This document shows, in pieces, positions 59,012-64,000 of a stretch of DNA of 64,000 nt; position 1 is the stretch's first letter, and every line of letters starts with the position of its first letter. A program made the translations under genes and the position numbers. The DNA comes from Mesorhizobium sp. 65-26 (GTDB lineage: Bacteria > Pseudomonadota > Alphaproteobacteria > Rhizobiales > Rhizobiaceae), in contig MKVL01000042.1 in NCBI GenBank assembly GCA_001899205.1, forward strand, positions 223,978 through 287,977. Reading direction: 5' to 3'. Below the pieces are notes generated by a model. It worked only from the letters and a program-made list of their open reading frames with translations, searched no databases and was not told the DNA's origin.

Positions 59012-60235
59012 CTAACGGTTGACCTGTTTCCCAAGGCCGCCCGCGATGGCGGCGAAGCCGCTGCCAGGGCGCAGTCCCTCGCGCATGAAGAACGCGCGAA
59101 GCGGTGAGAAACCGCCCAGCATGCCAAGGCCGGCGCTGCGCGCCATTTGCGCCGGCAGCGCCGAAGAGAGGAGCGACATGTTCAACATGTTGACCGCCCC
59201 GCTGCGCGCAAGGATATCGGGGCGGCGCCGCCAGTCATACGCGGCCAGGGCTCTCTCCGACCCAGGGTCGGTACGATTTTCGCTCGCTATTCCAATGAGA
59301 TCGTCGATGTCCCTGATGCCAAGGTTCAGGCCCTGTGCGCCGATCGGCGGAAACACGTGCGCCGCCTCGCCGACCAGTGCGATCCGATTGCGGGCGAAGC
59401 GGCGAGGCGTCACTGCCGACAGGGGATAGATCTGCCGGCCAGGCTCGACCGTTACCCGGCCGAGCATGGATTGCATTCGCTGTTCGACCCGGGTGGAAAG
59501 CGTCTCGTCGTCGAGGGCCGCCAATTCCTTCGCCATTTCCGGCTCCACCACCCAGACCAGGCTCGACCGCCTCCCAGGCAAGGGAACCTGCGTAAACGGG
59601 CCAGTCTCGGTATGGAATTCGGTAGACGTAAAGGCGTGATCGACGCGGTGGCCAAAGTTGAGGACAAGCGCAGCCTGCGGGTACGTTCGACTGGATGTTG
59701 CGATGCCGGCGGCCTCCCGGGCGGGAGAAAGGCGTCCATCGGCTGCCACGCCGAGCGACGCGTCGATCGTGTCGCCATCGGCCAGGACCGCCTTCACGCC
59801 GTCCGCTTCGGGACGCCAGCCGTCGACCATGGTCTTGCGCCATTCGATGGCTTCGTGGCCGGCGACGGCTTCCGCCAGGACAGGGACGAGCAGCCCATTC
59901 GGCACGTTCAGTCCGAATTGCGGTTCGCCAATCTCGCTGGCCCGAAAAGTCACCACGGGGCTGCGAATCAAACGCGCCGTGACGTCAACGATGCGCATCA
60001 CCTTGAGCGGGGCGGCGCCGTCCCTGAGATTGTCCAGAACGCCCAGGCGACCGAGCACGGCGAGCGCCGGGTTCATAAGGGCGGTCGTGCGACCGTCCAC
60101 TCCGGTGGCGGGAGGACCGGCCAGCGTCACCGGGAAGCCGGCCTCGGCGAACCCAAGCGCGGCGATGAGCCCGGCTGGGCCGGTACCCGCCACCAAGATC
60201 CGCGCTTCTTCCTGATGATCCAAGATCGATTCCAT
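59012..60235 (-). CDS. UbiH/UbiF/Coq6-family FAD monooxygenase
   Basis: 407 residues. FAD-binding ILVAGTGPAGLIAALGFAEA (G-x-G-x2-G) at residue 13; LGVAADGRLSPAREAAGI carries the DG motif; and RIALVGEAAHVFPPIGAQGL with NLGIRDIDDL is the G-D/E-x-A-H-x5-P-x-x-G-x-G-x-N signature of aromatic hydroxylases in ubiquinone synthesis. GEAAH replaces the more usual GDAAH. It hydroxylates the benzoquinone ring at one position; which one cannot be told. It is divergent from the DUF2182 gene. Confidence 0.89.
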   Translation of the reverse strand: MESILDHQEEARILVAGTGPAGLIAALGFAEAGFPVTLAGPPATGVDGRTTALMNPALAVLGRLGVLDNLRDGAAPLKVMRIVDVTARLIRSPVVTFRASEIGEPQFGLNVPNGLLVPVLAEAVAGHEAIEWRKTMVDGWRPEADGVKAVLADGDTIDASLGVAADGRLSPAREAAGIATSSRTYPQAALVLNFGHRVDHAFTSTEFHTETGPFTQVPLPGRRSSLVWVVEPEMAKELAALDDETLSTRVEQRMQSMLGRVTVEPGRQIYPLSAVTPRRFARNRIALVGEAAHVFPPIGAQGLNLGIRDIDDLIGIASENRTDPGSERALAAYDWRRRPDILARSGAVNMLNMSLLSSALPAQMARSAGLGMLGGFSPLRAFFMREGLRPGSGFAAIAGGLGKQVNR

Positions 60236-60433
60236 ATTACGAGATTACGAGGCGCGTCGCGCCAATTGCGGCCACACGCGTTCAGTCCGTGTCCCGGCAC
60301 ACGTCTTCTCGCCAAATCGTTCGCATTATTGGGCGACGTGCACGAGGCTTGTCCAGCCTTGCGGCCGATAAGTGACCATATAGGTCTGGTCCCGCGGCTT
60401 GATCAACGCGGCGATTCAGCCCATTCGGTTACC

Positions 60434-61327
60434 ATGACCGGGCAGCAGGACGATTTTCGCCATCTCGACCGCGCTGGACGTGCCACGGCCAATGTCGCGC
60501 GCAGTCCGCGCGCCACGGTCGTTCTGGTTCTCGGCTGCGCTTTCCTGCTGGCCTGGACAGTTCTCGGGGCGATGGCGCTCCGAGGCGCCGCGATCAACGG
60601 CGCTGGGATCGGCGGACCTGGCGACCGCTTGCTTCAACATCTGCCACAATTGCCTCTGCCGGCTTTCCTCGAAAGGTTCTTCGTTCTTTGCCTGTCACCG
60701 GTCTCCGCGAACGGAGACCTCGGGCAGATGGCGGCGCTGGTGCTGATGTGGTTCCTGATGGCTATCGCAACGATGCTGCCGTCGGCGGCGCCGATGATCC
60801 GAACTTACTGCGAGATTGCCGACACCGCCCGCCTCAAGCGGGAGCCCGTGGTGCACCCGTTGGTACTGGTTGCCGGTTATCTCGCGACATGGCTCGCGGC
60901 ATCGGTCCTGTTTGCTTCGCTGACCATGGTCGTGCATCGGCTTGCCCCGACATCGGGAATACTCGAACCGGTCACAGGGGTTGCCGGCGCTATCGCGTTG
61001 CTGGTGGCTGGCCTTTATCAGTTCAGCGCTCTCAAGCAGGCCTGCCTGGAGAAATGCCGAAACCCTTTCTCGATCCTATTCGCCAACTGGAGCGCCCGCC
61101 CGGCTCGTATCTTCCGGCTTGGCCTCGAGCAGGGGCTTTGGTGCCTGGGCTGTTGCTGGGCGCTGATGCTGGTGATGTTCGCCGTCGGCATCATGAATGT
61201 GTTCTGGATGGCGCTCATCGGCCTGTTCACCCTGATCGAAAAACAGTGGGGCGTCGGGCTTCCAACCCGGCTCGCCGGTGCGATACTGCTTGTATGGGCG
61301 GCCGTGCTGATATTAGTCTTGGCTTGA
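60434..61327 (+). CDS. DUF2182 family predicted metal-binding membrane protein
   Basis: 297 residues from ATG 60434; the open frame upstream overlaps the hydroxylase gene and is not coding. About seven membrane helices. The diagnostic motifs are YQFSALKQACLEKCRNPFSI (C-x3-C, Lys) and GLEQGLWCLGCCWALMLVMF (C-x2-CC-W), followed by GIMNVFWMALIGLFTLIEKQ. The family (COG5486) is annotated as predicted metal-binding; copper or iron is plausible but unproven. The next gene, DUF1326, starts 14 bases later, a known pairing. Confidence 0.9.
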   Translation: MTGQQDDFRHLDRAGRATANVARSPRATVVLVLGCAFLLAWTVLGAMALRGAAINGAGIGGPGDRLLQHLPQLPLPAFLERFFVLCLSPVSANGDLGQMAALVLMWFLMAIATMLPSAAPMIRTYCEIADTARLKREPVVHPLVLVAGYLATWLAASVLFASLTMVVHRLAPTSGILEPVTGVAGAIALLVAGLYQFSALKQACLEKCRNPFSILFANWSARPARIFRLGLEQGLWCLGCCWALMLVMFAVGIMNVFWMALIGLFTLIEKQWGVGLPTRLAGAILLVWAAVLILVLA

Positions 61328-61341
61328 GTGGGGAATTGCAA

Positions 61342-61956
61342 ATGGCAGATCAAGGCTGGGCAATGAAGGGGGAGCTCGTGCTCTCCTGCAATTGCACGGT
61401 TTTTTGCCCGTGCGTGCTGTCGCTCGGCAATCATCCACCAACCGAGGGCTACTGCCAGACATGGGCCGGCTTTCGTATCGACGCCGGGCATTTCGGCGAC
61501 GTCGACCTGTCAGGCCTCAACCTCGGGCTGGTGATGGAGATCCCCGGCTATATGAGCCGCGGCAACTGGACGGCGGGGCTGTTCATCGACAAGCGCGCGT
61601 CCGTCTATGCGGTCAAGGCGCTGACCAAGATCTTCACGGGTAAGGCGGGGGGAACCACCTCGCTGCTGTCAATCCTGGTTGGGAAGTTCCTCGGCGTTGA
61701 GCAGGTGCCGATCAGCTACGAGACGCGCGATACGACGCGGGTCTTCCAGATACCGAAGATCATCGACGGCGCCGTAACACCGATCCAGGGCAAGGATCGC
61801 GACAAACCCACAACCATCAGCAATTCGGAATACTGGATCGCGCCGGAAGTCATCGTCGCGCGAGCGGAGAAGAGCAAAATGCGCGCCTTCGGCCGCAACT
61901 GGAATTTTGCCGGCCGATCGGCCGAGATCTGCAAACTGGACTGGCGCGGACCGTGA
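61342..61956 (+). CDS. DUF1326 family protein
   Basis: 204 residues. GELVLSCNCTVFCPCVLSLG carries four close cysteines (C-x-C-x3-C-x-C) as expected for DUF1326, suited to metal binding. LVMEIPGYMSRGNWTAGLFI follows, and the rest is mostly beta. No signal peptide, so cytosolic. It is placed between its DUF2182 partner and pcs; its last four bases overlap the pcs start (GTGA), so translation of the two is coupled. The biochemical role is not known. Confidence 0.91.
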   Translation: MADQGWAMKGELVLSCNCTVFCPCVLSLGNHPPTEGYCQTWAGFRIDAGHFGDVDLSGLNLGLVMEIPGYMSRGNWTAGLFIDKRASVYAVKALTKIFTGKAGGTTSLLSILVGKFLGVEQVPISYETRDTTRVFQIPKIIDGAVTPIQGKDRDKPTTISNSEYWIAPEVIVARAEKSKMRAFGRNWNFAGRSAEICKLDWRGP

Positions 61957-62759
61957 GCAAGAAAACAACGGCCAAGAGGATTGCCGAACGGATTCCGAGG
62001 CCGAAGAAGAAAGTCACCTGGCCTCAGGCGAGGGCGTTTTCGGTCCATCTGCTGACGGCTTCAGGCTCGTTCCTGGCGTTCCTGTCGCTTGTGGCGGCGA
62101 GCGAACAGCGTTGGACGGCCATGTTCTGGTGGCTGGGCCTGGCGCTTTTCGTGGACGGCATCGACGGACCGATCGCCAGGAAGCTCGAGGTCAAGGAGAT
62201 CCTGCCGACCTGGTCGGGCGAACTGCTCGACAACATCATAGACTATGTCACCTACGTGCTGATCCCGGCCTTCGCGCTCTACCAACGCGGCTTCATGGGC
62301 GAGAAGCTGTCGTTCCTGGCGGCGGCGATCATCGTCGTTTCAAGCGCCATCTATTACGCCGACACCGGCATGAAGACGAAGGAGAACTTCTTCAAGGGCT
62401 TTCCGGTGGTCTGGAATATGGTGGTGTTCACGCTGTTCGTCATCGAGCCGGGACAATGGGTTTCGTTCGGCGTGGTTGTGGCGGCGGGCATCCTCACCTT
62501 CCTGCCGATCAACTTCATCCATCCGGTCCGTGTGGTGCGGCTGCGGCCCATCAACCTCACGGTGACGCTGCTGTGGTGCGCGTTCGGAGCACTGGCGCTG
62601 GCGCAGGCGGCGCTGGCCGCCTTCTACGACCAGATCGGCGTGCTCGGCGAACAGGTCAGCGACTTTACCAAGATCGGGATCACCATCACCGGGCTCTACC
62701 TCGCCTGCATCGGCGGCATCATGCAGTTCTTCCCGAAGCTCGGCGCCAAGAAGACCTGA
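61953..62759 (+). CDS. pcs: Phosphatidylcholine synthase
   Basis: 268 residues from GTG 61953. Eight hydrophobic segments. The CDP-alcohol phosphotransferase motif is FVDGIDGPIARKLEV followed by SGELLDNIIDYVTY (D-G-x2-A-R ... G-x3-D-x3-D). Pcs condenses choline with CDP-diacylglycerol to make phosphatidylcholine in one step; it is typical of rhizobia and other host-associated alphaproteobacteria, where PC affects symbiosis. FFKGFPVVWNMVVFTLFVIE and INFIHPVRVVRLRPINLTVT are further family-like stretches. Confidence 0.93.
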   Translation: MSKKTTAKRIAERIPRPKKKVTWPQARAFSVHLLTASGSFLAFLSLVAASEQRWTAMFWWLGLALFVDGIDGPIARKLEVKEILPTWSGELLDNIIDYVTYVLIPAFALYQRGFMGEKLSFLAAAIIVVSSAIYYADTGMKTKENFFKGFPVVWNMVVFTLFVIEPGQWVSFGVVVAAGILTFLPINFIHPVRVVRLRPINLTVTLLWCAFGALALAQAALAAFYDQIGVLGEQVSDFTKIGITITGLYLACIGGIMQFFPKLGAKKT

Positions 62760-62788
62760 CCCCAAACGTTCATCCGGGAATACCGACC

Positions 62789-63766
62789 ATGTCCAAAGCG
62801 ATCCGCATCTACGCCAATGGCGGCCCTGAGGTTCTGCGTTACGAGGAGACCGAGACGGAACAGCCCGGCGCCGGCCAGGTGCTGGTCAGGCACACGGCGA
62901 TCGGCCTGAACTTCATCGATGTCTACTATCGCTCCGGGCTATACCCGCCGCCCGGCGGTTTTCCGCTGACGCCAGGCAGCGAGGCTGCGGGCGTTGTCGT
63001 CGAAGTGGGGCAGGGCGTCGACTGGCTGAAGCCGGGCGACCGGATAGCCTATGCCGTATCGACGGGCGCCTATGCCGAGCAGCGCCTGGTCGACGCCAGC
63101 CAGGTGGTCAAGGTGCCCGACGGCATCAGCGACGAGCAGGCTGCGGCGATGATGCTCAAGGGCATGACCGCCGAGTACCTCCTGCGCCGGACCTTCAAGG
63201 TGAAGGCAGGCGATACGATCCTCTATCACGCCGCCGCCGGAGGCGTGGGACTGATCCTCGGCCAGTGGGCCAAGCATCTGGGCGCCACCGTGATCGGCAC
63301 GGCCAGCTCAAAGGAAAAGATCGAGCTCGCCAAGGCGCATGGCTTCGATCATGTGATCGACTATCGCGAGCAGGACTTCGTCGCAGGGGTGGCCGCCATC
63401 ACTGGCGGCGCCAAATGCGACGTGGTCTACGATTCCGTCGGCAAGGACACCTTTCCGGCGTCGCTCGATTGCCTGAAGCCGCTGGGCATGTTCGTCAGCT
63501 TCGGCCAGTCCTCCGGGCCGATCCCGCCATTCTCCATGTCCCTGCTGGCGCAGAAAGGCTCGCTGTTCGCGACCCGGCCGACGCTCTTTGTCTACAATGC
63601 CAAGCGCGAGGCACTGGAAGCATCCGCGGCCGCGCTGTTCGACGTCGTGCTGAGCGGCGCTGTCGAGATCAAGATCAATCAGCGTTATGCGCTGAAGGAT
63701 GCGAGCAGGGCCCATGCCGATCTCGAGGGACGCCGCACCACTGGCACCACCATTCTCATACCGTGA
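62789..63766 (+). CDS. NADPH:quinone oxidoreductase (zinc-independent MDR family)
   Basis: 325 residues from ATG 62789. GroES-like N-domain with IRIYANGGPEVLRYEETETE and GLNFIDVYYRSGLYPPPGGF (the Qor R-x-G-x-Y pattern), then the NADPH Rossmann domain YHAAAGGVGLILGQWAKHLG and GTASSKEKIELAKAHGFDHV. Catalytic-zinc ligands are absent, as in Qor. It reduces quinones by one electron in E. coli QorA. It follows pcs by 29 bases and is probably on the same transcript. Confidence 0.92.
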   Translation: MSKAIRIYANGGPEVLRYEETETEQPGAGQVLVRHTAIGLNFIDVYYRSGLYPPPGGFPLTPGSEAAGVVVEVGQGVDWLKPGDRIAYAVSTGAYAEQRLVDASQVVKVPDGISDEQAAAMMLKGMTAEYLLRRTFKVKAGDTILYHAAAGGVGLILGQWAKHLGATVIGTASSKEKIELAKAHGFDHVIDYREQDFVAGVAAITGGAKCDVVYDSVGKDTFPASLDCLKPLGMFVSFGQSSGPIPPFSMSLLAQKGSLFATRPTLFVYNAKREALEASAAALFDVVLSGAVEIKINQRYALKDASRAHADLEGRRTTGTTILIP

Positions 63767-63962
63767 AGAATGCCACGGGAGATTTGGGTGGCATTTGCGC
63801 GCGTCAGCTGGCAAGCGAGCGAAAAGGCCAATGCCCTCTTGAGTTTCCGCTGAAATTCTTGAAGCTCTTTCAAGATGCGTGCCGCTTTCCGATGCGAGCA
63901 GGCCGCGCATACCATGCCTGCGGGAACACAGAACATATCTGGCAAGCCAGATGGGAGGCACT

Positions 63963-64000
63963 GTGACTGAAGATCAGGACGGCACGAATCTGCTCGAGGT
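63963..64000 (+). CDS. Start of an unidentified gene (3' cut by window edge)
   Basis: GTG 63963 is preceded by GGGAGG at 63953-63958, a good ribosome-binding site, and reads VTEDQDGTNLLEV to the end. Thirteen codons are too few to name a family. The preceding 190 bases after the quinone oxidoreductase gene have no recognisable gene. Confidence 0.45.
   Translation, partial: MTEDQDGTNLLE

Noticed and set aside
59147-60433. Long upstream extension of the DUF2182 frame
   Set aside because: It overlaps the UbiH-family gene on the other strand and lacks protein-like sequence; the membrane domain begins shortly after ATG 60434.

Overview
The window is GC-rich bacterial chromosome. It most resembles an alphaproteobacterium of the order Hyphomicrobiales (Rhizobiales), close to Mesorhizobium and its relatives. 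Supporting markers are an ExoF/ExoQ-type exopolysaccharide pair, phosphatidylcholine synthase, an IalB-family protein, a BacA-like transporter fused to an ATPase, HspQ, a PleC/DivJ/PdhS-type histidine kinase and family-5 peptide transport genes. Placement rests on gene content only. There is no CRISPR array, no rRNA, no recognisable insertion sequence or phage. The DNA is ordinary chromosome with some surface-polysaccharide variability.

Layout. 1-2.2 kb: the end of an exopolysaccharide export/polymerisation locus. 2.3-11.4 kb: a peptide-scavenging locus, with a LysR regulator divergent from a seven-gene, mostly overlapping operon (M17 aminopeptidase, proline-iminopeptidase-like hydrolase, Dpp/Opp-type ABC transporter). 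11.5-24.5 kb: housekeeping genes (UvrD-like helicase, DusA, retropepsin-like protease, DUF1289, CobT, histidine kinase, nuclease, GST, UDG-like protein, Lrp regulator, DUF3299, GNAT, AlkD-like, dehydrogenase). 24.6-27 kb: a polar amino-acid ABC importer without its ATPase. 27.1-31.4 kb: molybdenum-cofactor genes (mobB, mobA, moaA) around an EamA transporter and two small secreted proteins. 31.5-38.4 kb: DUF971, flavin-binding protein, a MarR/hydrolase pair with a clear tandem operator, rhodanese, L,D-transpeptidase and envelope proteins.

38.7-44.8 kb: a lipopolysaccharide-type cluster of glycosyltransferases in alternating orientations, including a WaaG-like enzyme, a polysaccharide deacetylase and one glycosyltransferase broken by a frameshift; it is bounded by tRNA-Val(CAC). 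45-50.4 kb: phosphoglycolate phosphatase, rpiA, a DUF2059 protein, glutathione reductase and MgtE with a strong 5' leader hairpin. 50.8-58.8 kb: BacA/BclA-like ABC protein, FrnE-like DsbA, an unaccompanied YejA-like binding protein divergent from ialB across an inverted repeat, a solitary glycosyltransferase and hspQ. 59-64 kb: UbiH-family hydroxylase, a DUF2182-DUF1326 cysteine-rich pair running into phosphatidylcholine synthase, quinone oxidoreductase and the start of one more gene.

No wholly novel system stands out. The best leads are the DUF2182-DUF1326-pcs block, the mgtE leader structure, the MarR tandem operator, the broken glycosyltransferase and an intergenic repeat whose ends supply the stop codons of neighbouring genes.
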